DNA from: Gnetum montanum
Taxonomy: Eukaryota; Streptophyta; Gnetopsida; Gnetales; Gnetaceae
DNA length: 64,000 nt
Reading direction: 5' to 3'
NCBI GenBank assembly: GCA_015680685.1
Contig: MNCI01006577.1
Span: 629,491-693,490 of the forward strand
In this document: piece by piece, positions 19,953-30,123 of the stretch
Numbering within the stretch: the first letter of the stretch is position 1
How the letters are laid out: every line of letters starts with the position of its first letter
Position numbers and translations under genes: made by a program
The notes under the pieces: generated by a model
Seen by the model: only the letters and a program-made list of their open reading frames with translations
What the model was told of the DNA's origin: nothing
Databases searched by the model: none

Positions 19953-22122
19953 TCAACATTTTGATGGCAAATCACAAAATGCAGGCTGTGTTGGAGTTGG
20001 CAGAGTGACTGCAGGGCTTAACAGGACGGTTGCCGGTGAAGATCTTAAAGATTGATCAACTTGTGTACATAAAAGTGCAACGCGAATGCACCTTATGACC
20101 TCTTCCATCTTGCCTGTTGCCTTTACAACCTCATTAACCATCATTGAAATCTCCCCTTCTTGGTATAGATTCCATGCCTGATCAGGTTAAAGCCATGCAG
20201 ATTAAAACGTGCAAGATATTTTCTCTCAATTTTTATCACTTGAAAACAATTGAAAGGAAAGAAATAACCATGAGTTAAACAACTTACCCATTCTAAAAGG
20301 TTAGAACCACTCATTTCAGTGCCAAATTCACTGTTTCTTTTTCCGGTTATGATTTCTACAACAAGAACACCAAAACTGTATATATCTGATTTGCTTGATA
20401 GTTGACTTGCATTGCGTACTCCAGAGCCATGTATCCACTGGATGAAATAGAAATATTCTTAAATTTGAAATCAATTGAATGATGCAATATCACCATAAAT
20501 GTACACAATCCTTTAAAATTACTTACTAGATTCCAGCAACTCTTGTTTGAATGTGACTTTGATCTTTTTGGGAGAGCCTTGCTATCCCAAAATCTACAAG
20601 TTTGGCATCAAATTTTTCATCCAATAAAATATTATTTGCTTTGATATCTCAGTGGATAATTCTTATTTTGCTGTCCTCATGTGAATACCTAAGCCCTTTA
20701 GCTGTCCCTAAGATTATGTTATATCATTTCTCCCAATTTAGAAACTTTGCTTTTTGAGGATCTGTACTGTCCTCATGTAAATACCTAAGCCCTTTAGCTG
20801 TCCCTTTAGCTGTCCCTAAGATTATGTTGTATCATTTCTCCCAATTTAGAAACTTTGCTTTTTGAGGATCTGTACTGTCCTCATGTAAATACCTAGGGCC
20901 CTTTACCTGTCCCTAAGATTATGTTGTATCATTTCTCCCAATTTAGAAACTTTGCTTTTTGAGGATCTGTATTAAACATTACAATAAATGACATAGAATA
21001 AGTAAGAAACTGTTGATTAGTGAACTCAAATTAAAAAATTAAAAAAATCATGATGTGTTCTAGAACTTCAAGAATATTGAACAATTACCAAAAAGAAACT
21101 TGTCCAGACTCCCATTTGGTAAGGATCATGTGAGAGCCTTCCGTGCAGCATCTTATGAGGTTACGATGTTGAGTTTTGGCAAGAACATTGATTTCATTCA
21201 CGAATTCTTGTTTTCCACCAGGAGTAGTCTTTTTGCAGCCACTACTTTTTCATTAGGTAGGGTTGTCTGTGAGTAAATATTGTCATTAACTTTCATTGTT
21301 GGCTAAAAATATTGTTACTGGATGCATAAATGATATCATGGGCTCAACATAATTTGTAAACCACAGAAATGGAAAATTAAATTTAAATAACCTTGTAAAC
21401 TACACCAAATCCTCCCTCTCTTATTTTGAAGGTTTCATCAAAATTATTGGTGGCAGCCTTCAACGTCTCCATGTTAAACATGGTTATTTCATCCTCATCT
21501 GCCAAATTATCCATGTTAAACAAATCCATAGATTGCTGTGTTCAGAGACATTAGATCCAAAGGCATAATTAGGGCTCGATCGTTGCAGAGCTTTTGTGAT
21601 GAGATTATTGAGCAGCTGGTTTGCAGCCTTATCAAACACAGCACCATCTGGAGCGTTGTATGGATTCCACAGATACCAAAGACCATTTGTGTCAAGCATG
21701 CCTGTAAAATTGGAGTTGTCAAAGCGAAGGAAACAATCATCGAACCAGGCCATTCCAGCAGTAGCGGGAGAGCAACTTGCATGAGTGAAATTGACCGCAT
21801 CCTGTGCACATTGATTGCACTGACTCGAATTGGTACTTCCGTAGGACTGCAGAAGCCCATAAATTGCTGTTGTTGCTGAAGAATTTTGGCTTCCTCCTCC
21901 TCCTGCAGTAGCACCAGGGGCATAAGAAGTTTTGTAAGCTGCAGCCTGCGATATGAATTTAGCAATTCACCCAATACTCTGTAGATTTTTCTCTGTCAAG
22001 CTACCTTTGGTGTAATTTCTTTGATAGTCGCAGCTGTAAGCTCTAAGATTTGCTGCCCCATAATTTGCAAGAAAAGCAACGACGAGGCAAAATGTAAGAA
22101 AAGTTGCAGAGCGTGTGTTCAT
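19953..22122 (-). pseudogene. Cysteine-rich receptor-like kinase (CRK, DUF26/Gnk2 class) pseudogene
   Basis: CRKs are plasma-membrane receptors with extracellular Gnk2 (DUF26) domains, a transmembrane helix and a Ser/Thr kinase. Starting at ATG 22,122 (MNTRSATFLTF, a hydrophobic signal peptide) comes one DUF26 domain (YSCDYQRNY, SSQCNQCAQDAV, AWFDDCFLRF), broken by a TGA near 21,968. In another frame follow DNLADEDEI and MFNMETLKAATNNF, then REGGFGVVYK. There is no second DUF26 or membrane helix. Later exons with good splice borders are 21,089-21,266 (KQEFVNEINVLAKTQHRNLIR, helix C), 20,527-20,966 (YLHEDS, then HRD with Arg changed to stop, [20 protein letters not shown]), 20,288-20,437 (GYMALEYAM, frameshift, SDIYSFGVLVVEIITGKR) and 19,953-20,177 (RCIRVALLCTQVD, VTLPTPTQPAF). 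Nonsense, frameshift, deletion and a triplicated exon segment make it inactive. Family assignment is firm. Confidence 0.92.
20671..20971 (-). repeat. Triplicated exon segment in the CRK pseudogene (96-108 bp units)
   Basis: Units start at 20,671, 20,767 and 20,875. On the minus strand each reads ATCCTCAAAAAGCAAAG through NWEK-stop-YNIILGTAKG to GGTATTTACATGAGGACAG. The unit boundary lies at ACAG, present both at the intron acceptor (TACAG) and at the exon site (GGACAG). The middle copy also has a 12-bp internal duplication. Copies two and three share bases that differ from copy one. Confidence 0.92.
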
Positions 22123-22286
22123 GGCGAGTTCGTGAATAGTGGGGAGCATGTCTTTTCGTATCGTAGCTGTGCTTCTTAAATAAGGCAGAGAATAAAAGGA
22201 TCCAACTTGTACCGGCTGGGAGGGCTAGAATTTCTGATCTCGTCAGAGTGTTGATATCCAGCAAAGTCGCCAGCCTGCATCAAGTT

Positions 22287-22296
22287 CTTTTATATA
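22287..22296 (-). promoter_or_regulatory. Possible TATA box of the CRK pseudogene
   Basis: The minus strand reads TATATAAAAG about 165 bp upstream of the ATG at 22,122. A weaker TTATTTAAG lies closer, at about 22,175. No transcript evidence is available. Confidence 0.4.
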
Positions 22297-22299
22297 ATT

Positions 22300-25290
22300 T
22301 ACCGATAATCTGAACGGCCTGTTGGTCGTATTTAGATTCATACGGAATTGATTTCTTTTTTCTCTCTAGCACCCACTGTTCGAGGAGTGTTGCAATAGCA
22401 TTGAAGACATTTTCTTAAACATAAATTCTGTTTTTAAAGTCTCTAATAGATATTTTTAAAACTGATAACATAATCATATTATCTGAAAGGTATGCTGCAA
22501 GTGACTTTTTTTACAAAAATAAAGAAAGTTTAGATTGCATAGTGGCCAGGTCACAACAAAGAACTCATCTAAAGAATTTTGCTGAAGGTTGAAAGTTCAA
22601 ACCGCTTATGCTAATTTTAACTCTCTTGAGAAAGAAAATGCTTCAAATTTTGACAAAAGCTACACTATGCATATAATGATGCATGCATGCCTATAATTAC
22701 CAGCTAAATTGCTTTGGCTCCGACAAGCCCGTTTCGTTTACAGTACTCTTTTCACTGAATGACTTTTTCGCCATATATTTTACCCGTTTCGTAAAAAGCT
22801 TGATCAATTTCAAAATTTGAAATCAGTTTTATATAAACGCTGCCAACCTCGGCAGGAAAAAACAGAAAACACGACCCTATATACCCGTACGGCCATACTC
22901 TCGAAACGGAAATGGATTTTAAATAAAACAATTTGTCCTATCAAAATTAAAATTGATTTGCTGGCAAGAAAAATTGGATTCCGCTTTAGTCGTTCAATGG
23001 TCAGAAGAACAAAAGGAACGAAAATGCGACCCGACTCTCCACTTGCTTTGACTTGTCAACATGGATATTCTGCTGCTCTTACCAGGATCGATAAAAAAAA
23101 GAAAAACAGACTGCACCAATCGCAGAGAAACAGGCTGCACCAACTGCGGAGAAAACATGACAGTGACAAGTTTCATTTGACGACGCAGAAAATGGATACA
23201 ACCATTAACGGTTTTAATCGGATGAGATTTATAAAAATAGTTAATGATCAATCCAATACGATTTTCTATGCTCTTAGCAAAAAAGTAAACATAAAGACAT
23301 GCTGCACCTACTCCCACTGCTTGAATAGCGAGAAAACATGACATTAAATTGAAAGCCATGCTTCAACAATAGCGGAGAAAACATGACACTGGCTACAAAA
23401 GAAAGCAGATATAGTGAAAAGTCAAGGTGATTGGCTCCGACTGCAGACACTGGATAACGAAGAGAAAGTAACGAAACAACCAAACGACGGTAAAATTTGC
23501 GTGGATGGAATCGTCAAGCTTTTTCTCTTGCTACTCCTATTGAGGCTGCACCACAAAAACAAACACACAAGAAATTTCACATAAGTGATGGGTAAGAGCT
23601 AAGTCTATTCGGTTACCAGCACGCCATCTGTTATCATTACATAATAAATTGATACTTAATTGAACCTGAAAGTTTATTATATTGGTGGACTTTTGAATTT
23701 ATTGGACAATAGAATCATATATGCTATGCCTTTTGTATATATATACTATAAGTTTCGAAAACATTATTAAAAAATTTACCATGTGTTTTTAATAACATTT
23801 AAACCAAATTAACCAAATTTGCAATTGTAATATCTCATTTATGTTTAATGTGCTTCAATGCAGGACAATGTAGAGAAGTGTGTTATTCATATTCAATGCT
23901 ATTTGAATTATAGAATTGGCATATTTGTTCTTCACAAGAAATTTTGAGCCATATACCTATTTTAACTCTTAGATTATGAGATCCTTTTTGTGTTTTGCTA
24001 ATTGTGCAATGTAAATAATAACTAATAGCACCAAATATATAGTTTGTCTTAGACTTAGAATTAAGGCCTTGCCTTGTACTTTTTAATAGAAATGTTTTTC
24101 TTCTTCTTCTACATTTTTCCAACGTTTTTGAATTATTGATTGTTTTACTATTCTAAATTACAAACTTGGGTAGGATCAAAATAGAGAATATACTATTGAA
24201 TATTTCATTTATGTATGGGCAATATTTTATTACATTTTTGTAAGCCCAAAGGTCATTTGTGAGATAAATTAACTAAACATGTCTTTTATATAATTTCCTA
24301 GAATTAATACTAGTAAGTGGAATAGCTCATACAAAGACTAACTAGAAATTTACTATTTTGTTATGAAGTTGTTTCACACCATTCTAATGATACATGTTGC
24401 TCATTTTATACCACTTGCAGTAAACACAATCAACATATTTTATCTTCATGTTGCTCATTGTTCCATCTTCTAGTTTTAAATTGAAGATCATGTGATCCTA
24501 TTCTTACTCAGCTAATTATTGCTCTCATAGATATTAGAATTATTGCATGTAGATATTATATTTCATCATGTCTACCACCTCTAATATTTTGTGGATAAAA
24601 TTAAAAATTTTATTTTGTATTTGTGCCTTATTTTAACATCTATCTAAAACTTTCTTTCTTTGTAATAAGTTGTTCAACTTATTCCAAATTTGGTATTTCA
24701 TTAATATTATCAACACTCTATTTTCATAGCCATAGTTGTCCTTCATGAAATCACCCTTATTGCTAAGATTTTTAGATGATCTCTCTTGAGATCTTATTGT
24801 TATTTTTATTACTTAAGTAGAAAGTTAAAAACTAGTACATTGCTTCAGCTTCTAATGGCAACAAATTAGTTTTTTAAAAAAGTATTGTATATGGGATTTG
24901 ATTTTTCACCTTGAATTCATCCAATAAGAACTATTTTTAAAAAATTTCAATTTTTTCCTTGATTCTTGATCAATACCTTGGACCTACACCACACTAGACA
25001 TGACCACCAACTAACCACTTGGATCATGCAGCTAGTTGTAAAACTTTAAAGATTTTTTATTTTTTATTAAATTTTGTGTCGTTGCTATTTGAACTCATGA
25101 CTTGCCTGAGATTTTAACCACTTAAGATTTAAACCTATGACTTCTCACTTAGTAAATGAAAGTTTTAAGGTCTATTTATTGGGGGATGTGTTAGAATCCT
25201 AAATAAATTTTTAAATAAAATTTACCTCCAAGACATATAGTCAAATTAGAACTGTATAACTCAGCATTATCCACCAGAATTGAATCCATA
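22300..25290. other. Intergenic DNA upstream of the CRK pseudogene
   Basis: No gene is supported. A basic 174-codon open frame (22,817-23,341, plus) has no recognised domain and lies over three near-repeats of GGAGAAAACATGACA (about 23,147, 23,327 and 23,372), so I do not call it. The remainder is AT-rich with short frames only. Confidence 0.55.
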
Positions 25291-25292
25291 AC

Positions 25293-25430
25293 ATGGTGAT
25301 GAACAATTGATAAGTAGGTTGTAACATTGTACCTAAAATATTGTAGTAATTGCAATACGGTATGGTGATGAACAATTGATAAGTAGGTTGTAACATTGTA
25401 CCTAAAATATTGTAGTAATTGCAATACGGT
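25293..25430. repeat. Perfect 69-bp tandem duplication
   Basis: ATGGTGATGAACAATTG to GCAATACGGT is repeated at a 69-bp period (25,293 and 25,362) with no visible difference. The period is a multiple of three, which is why an open frame crosses it; I see no other coding sign. Confidence 0.9.
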
Positions 25431-25529
25431 ATGTTTTCATATAATATTAAATATGTAATGAATCTAGGATAGGTAAAGTTTATGAATACTACCCACCTAC
25501 CACATTAAAGGCATAGTTTAGTCATTAGT

Positions 25530-26302
25530 GTAGCAAAGCTCTTGCAATTTGAAACCATAGAAATTAAAATTAGTTAGCAAGTGCCCACAACATGAATTTG
25601 AGTTACCTTATGAAGTCTTAGTTGAGTGATCTCATACCTCGACACAATTTCATGTGAAGAATAAGATTAAGATTCATTTTCTTTCATTACAATACTTTAA
25701 CTTAGTTTAATATTTTTTCTTAAATACAATTTATTTTTATTGTTATTGCATTTCATGCACTTAGTTAATATTTTAACTTCAAATGTACATTAATCATGTA
25801 GAATGAGTACAACCAACTTTGACCATAAACACATTACCGTTTAGTAATCCCACCAGTGTTATCACTTGGTATACCTAATAGTGCACAATTAGTAACCTAA
25901 CAATGATATCATGAGTTCAACATGTGTGTTGTAAGTTGGGAATGAATACTCATCACTTAGGTTAGATTCGGCAATATTTTATTATTATTATTATCTTAAT
26001 TAATAATTTTTTATTTTAATAATGTTTCAANTTAGATTCGGCAATATTTTATTTTTATTATTATCTTAATTAATAATTTTTTATTTTAATAATGTTTCAA
26101 TCATAATCATTACAACATCAAGATGATATATCTTAATTATATGCACTAAGGTCCACATGAGTATAACTAGGAAGACAGTTACCTATTATTACACTTAAAA
26201 TTAACTAAATATTCTGTTAGTCCAGTCTAGAGATTATAATCAAGTCACACATGAATGCTTGTGATTTGTATGGTTGGGTGTAGGGACACTTGTCAATTAT
26301 CA
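25530..26302 (+). mobile_element. Partial 5' LTR of element J
   Basis: Similarity to the other plus-strand LTRs begins near GTAGCAAAGCTCTTGC (25,532; compare 50,443) and continues through AAGTGCCCACA and TTAGTAATCCCACCAG to the end TTATCA at 26,302, with a PBS beyond. The U3 start was not found. A 69-bp duplication around an unknown base sits inside it. Confidence 0.65.
25962..26100. repeat. 69-bp direct duplication flanking a single unknown base
   Basis: TTAGATTCGGCAATATTTT to AATGTTTCAA occurs at 25,962-26,030 and again at 26,032-26,100, with one N at 26,031 between them and a single visible difference. This is what an imperfectly closed assembly gap looks like. Confidence 0.9.
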
Positions 26303-26322
26303 TTAGCACCATTGCCAAGGAC
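26303..26322 (+). other. Primer binding site of element J
   Basis: TTAGCACCATTGCCAAGGAC follows the LTR end TTATCA directly. It is a slightly decayed superfamily PBS. Confidence 0.8.
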
Positions 26323-26437
26323 TAATGCTAGTGATGTATATTAGTTTAAATAATTTATTATCGCTACTAACACTTAATGATTTATCACTTAAAGTATATT
26401 ATTATTATTATTATTAAGATACATACAGAAATGTAAA

Positions 26438-27830
26438 ATGTTTTCTTCTCATAGAGTTGATTGTCCATGTGCTAATAATTCCACAAGGGAATATGAGAAA
26501 TTAACAAAATGTAATTATAATGTAGCATACTAAATCATGATCACCTACCAACATCTACATTCTTAATATTTGGATATCAACTTCATCCTTCATTAGGACG
26601 AACATATGAGATGGAGGATCTTAGAAGACAACATTGTGTTGTTATGAGGTCATTCAACTCCATTAATGCTTATGGAAGCATTGATGAAAGTTAGACTAGA
26701 AGCAACTAGAATTGACTACAATGTAGCTGATGAAATGTCTAAGCCCTATTAGTTCACTAAATCCCAAATTCGAAAAGATTACTTTATGAAAGCCTACCAT
26801 GAAGCAAAAAATGGAAAGGGGGCTACCATATCATTGATGTCGTAGGTAGAAAAGGAGGATATGAATTACCACTTAGGCAAAGTTATGCATTAAAATTCTC
26901 CTCCCTTCAATGTGAATGATATGATAAACCCATGACTATGTTCAGCCTTGGCAAGAAATCGAGGAAAGGGGAGAATAAAACATAATACTAGAAGGACCTG
27001 GAAGCCTAGGTTTTCCAGTAGGCCATCTAGAGATAACTAGAGGGATCTTGATAGGAGAACGAGCTGGCATGACTCTTTTAGTTTTCCATCATTCTCATTA
27101 TTAAGATCTAATAAGGATGAGTGTGGTCACAAAAGAAGAGGTAACAATAGATGATTTGGTGAAAATAATAGTTGAAATTAAAATAGAGAGGAAGGTAGAA
27201 ATGGTTATTATGATTATGATAGAAATAGAGACCATGGGCACAGACATGGAAGAAGACACAATAGACAATACAACAGGGATCACAGTCATGGTAGAGACCA
27301 TGATGAATATGATAATTATGATAAACTCTTACTTGTTACTAGGATTATGATTAACATCAAGGAGGTTATGTATATCCTAATTAAGCATTAAATGGACATT
27401 TTAATCAACTGACTTTACATGAACAAAATGCCCAAGTTTAAGGGAGACTATAAAGTTGATTTACAATACCATTTGCAAGCCTTCCATGATGCCTATGCCT
27501 TATAGAATATCAAAAATGATTGGCCAAAGATTAAATTATTACTAAGAACACTCATCAATGAAGCCAAAAGTTGGTACTAATCCTTGGAACCAAAATCTAC
27601 CAGGAGATAGAGTACATTGTTGGAATTGTGTAATGACAAATATCAAATGTACTCTATCATATCCAACTTCAAGAAGTAAATTCAAGGGTGAGATTAGGAT
27701 AACCATAAATCCCTTTATGTAGCCTTAGGCATAAATGATTTATTGTTACATAGGTATCTAGACCATGGCTTTTCTCAAAGGATATAGTTAAGACATATCT
27801 TAGATGTCACAACCAAAACATTTGCAAAGG
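26438..27830 (+). pseudogene. gag: Decayed gag of element J
   Basis: Gag starts near ATG 26,438 (MFSSHR). Around 27,130-27,350 one frame carries an Arg/Asp/His/Tyr/Asn-rich tract (NGYYDYDRNRDHGHRHGRR). At about 27,430-27,700 the capsid-like domain reads LQAFHDAYAL, IKNDWPKIKLLL, LINEAKSWY and SLEPKS, as in element C (LQAFHNACALQ, LIKEAESWYWSLEPKS). Stops interrupt it repeatedly, mostly at Trp/Gln positions. Similarity fades near 27,830; the gag C-terminus, protease and pol are missing, so the element is truncated. Confidence 0.75.
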
Positions 27831-29135
27831 TTTAGTTATTTAATTTAATACATGTGATTAATTCTTTGATGTTGTTAGATGTGTTTCAATGAATTAGCTC
27901 TAATATTCTTGGTTAAATCATAGGATTACATTACTATTATTACTGTTGTTGTTGTTGTTGCTAGTTTCCTACATAAGTGAATGTAATTCACTTGCTAGGA
28001 TATTTTGTTAAAGTTTTGTATTCCTTATTTCACTACTACTTGAGCTTAGTCATAGATCCATTGTATATTTTATTATTAAATGTTGAAATCCAATTACCCT
28101 AGAAAATTTTTCTTTTGTCAATTATCATTCATTTACAAATGTTTGGCTATGCATATTTATTTCTTTATGCACATTTATGCTCAATTATGTACATCTAGTT
28201 ATGCATCTTCTATTTTCATTATGCACATGTGATTATATAATACTCTGTTCATAGAGCAATTATGGAACCTAACCCCAACTAGACCATATCTCTTGTTACC
28301 TTTTATCATTAAACTAAGATTTGGAGTTAATTTTTAATTATATTTAAATATTACATAAATTAGATTTATTTAGGAAGTATCTTAAGATGATGGCCTACCT
28401 AGAATCTAACTTTACTGATGTATCTTGGATGTTCAAAAGTATAGGTTTAACCCTTAGTTCATTAAAGTCAGTGTTATAATTCTCAAGATATCACATTTTC
28501 TACTTTGCTAAAATACCATGAAAGTTCTAGCATTTGAACTAGGTGACCATGATAAGTGATGCCTAGATAAAATTTCTTCATATGATTCGGTAGAACACTT
28601 GATAAGGATCCCATAGCTTCAAATAGAATTAGATTTGGAGTCCTAGTATGTGTGTCATGAGTACTGGAGTGCAAGGGGATTAAAGAAAAGAGAAAAGTGA
28701 GAAATATACTTATGAAAATGATTTTGGGGAAAAAATTAAAATTTTAAATAATAATAATAATAATCCAATTACAAAGTCAAATGTCGTAAAGCATGTTCGC
28801 ATGCAAGCAAAAGGGAAAAAGCATATATATTATGTATAACATATGCATAGCATATGTTATGAATGACTTTTTTTACACACTACCTCGTGTTTTATTTGCC
28901 ATCTTGTTTACTACTTGTTTTTATGACTTGTTTTTTTTTGCTATTTATTTTGTAACTACCATTTATCCAAATTTTATTTTATCATATTTTTCTTGAAAGA
29001 CATTTTTTTTCCTTCTTATTTGTTTTGAAGCAAATTTGAGCATGGTTTCTTCTATTTTCCTCCTTATAAATAGTTTTAGGCTTTCGATACATCACATGAC
29101 AATTTGTAGAAGAGTTTCAAGTGTGATAAGCTAAG
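27830..29135. other. AT-rich spacer between elements J and C
   Basis: I see no gene, LTR end or structured repeat, apart from short runs such as (GTT)n near 27,945 and (AAT)n near 28,748. Confidence 0.6.
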
Positions 29136-29149
29136 CTAAGTGATGAGTC

Positions 29150-29235
29150 GCGATATTGCGTACGTGATATCGAGGCTACGATATCGGGTCCGCGATATCA
29201 GATCGTACCATGCGATATCGAACATTTGATATCAG
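29150..29235 (+). repeat. GATATC array in U3 of element C
   Basis: CGATATTG, TGATATCG, CGATATCG, CGATATCA, CGATATCG and TGATATCA follow at irregular 10-22-bp spacing. The 3' LTR has the matching set at about 38,243-38,315. Each core is a palindrome. The array lies just upstream of the TATA box. Confidence 0.85.
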
Positions 29236-29251
29236 GACCTATTTCATTGCA

Positions 29252-29259
29252 TATAAATA
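29252..29259 (+). promoter_or_regulatory. TATA box of the element C LTR
   Basis: TATAAATA follows the U3 motif array. An equivalent TATAAATA is present in the 3' LTR at about 38,329 and in the LTRs of B and D, which supports a transcriptional role in the 5' LTR. Confidence 0.7.
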
Positions 29260-29426
29260 AGAGGTGGGCGCACTTGCTTTGGCAATTAGTTCTTAGTCCC
29301 TTTCCCAAACTCTTGTAGTTTCTCCCTCTTAGAGTTAGAATTATTTTTGAGTGCCCGCAGCAGAAGTCATAAAGCGAAGAGATATTTATTCAAGCATTGT
29401 GTACATGAGCATACCTTGTGTTTGGA

Positions 29427-29432
29427 AATAAA
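29427..29432 (+). promoter_or_regulatory. Poly(A) signal in R of element C
   Basis: AATAAA followed by GAC lies downstream of the conserved GCATTGTGTAC and CACCTTGTGT stretch. AATAAAGA occurs at the same place in LTRs A, B, C (3') and D. Confidence 0.6.
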
Positions 29433-29807
29433 GACAAACTTTGTGATAAACCTTGCAAACATTCATAATAGCTTATCTCTCACCCTCAATGCTATTTACA
29501 GTTCTTTAATGCTTTCATTAGTTAATTGATGTTGCTTTTATTGATTCGTTAATTTTCAACAAGCACACTTAGTATGACCACTTCGAGCATACGTGGAACA
29601 CTTGGTAACCCAGTAACAATTAGCGTTTGGTAATCCTAGCAGTGTTACACTAGTTCAGAATGTGTACAACAAGTGGGAATGGATGTTGGTGTTAGGATTA
29701 GTTAAAGCCTAATTGTTTAGTTAAATTAATTTAGTTATTAAATTCTTTCATTTCTCCTTTTTTAGCACAAGGACATAAAACATAAAAAGCATAAAAAGCA
29801 TATACCT

Positions 29808-29850
29808 CAAGTTTACTTAACCATACAACCGTGCCATATGAGTAAGCTTG
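29808..29850 (+). other. U5 stem-loop of element C 5' LTR
   Basis: CAAGTTTACT pairs with AGTAAGCTTG over ten positions including one G-U pair. In the 3' LTR the left arm is CAAGCTTACT and pairing is perfect. Confidence 0.6.
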
Positions 29851-29982
29851 GGAAGATAACGATCGCCTAACCCATCCTTGTTCTATGACGGCGCATAAGG
29901 ACTTAGTCCTTAGAGTTCAACCGGATTTCACGTAATGCTTGTATTCGTATGGTTGAGCGTAGGGGTACCTCCCCACTCATCA

Positions 29983-30001
29983 TTGGTATCGTTGCTGGGA
30001 C
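29983..30001 (+). other. Primer binding site of element C
   Basis: TTGGTATCGTTGCTGGGAC follows the LTR end directly. It is a decayed TTGGCGCCGTTGCCGGGGA type site. Confidence 0.88.
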
Positions 30002-30123
30002 TTTATTTGTGTACTAATTAGAACTTAGGAATCTTCCCATCATTGGAATGAACCCCTAGGGTTGGTTATTTTAAAATTATTAGAAAAGAGAAGAGAAAAG
30101 TATCGCACACTGAAGAATTAATC

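Larger units (their letters stand above)
29141..29982 (+). mobile_element. 5' LTR of element C
   Basis: 842 bp from TGATGAGTCGCG to CACTCATCA. U3 begins with six GATATC/GATATT-centred motifs (29,150-29,235), then TATAAATA at 29,252-29,259 and the poly(A)-type AATAAA at 29,427-29,432. The conserved R/U5 core and hairpin follow. Confidence 0.93.

Noticed and set aside
21516-21974. 152-codon minus-strand frame over the CRK extracellular exon
   Set aside because: It is an alternative frame of the DUF26 exon; the true frame carries the Cys and Trp-Phe motifs.
22817-23341. 174-codon plus-strand open frame, basic
   Set aside because: No known domain, no start context or splice support, and it overlaps near-repeats of GGAGAAAACATGACA upstream of the CRK pseudogene. 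Probably chance.
25191-25424. 77-codon minus-strand frame with a repeated 23-residue unit
   Set aside because: Created by the exact 69-bp duplication; no other coding sign.
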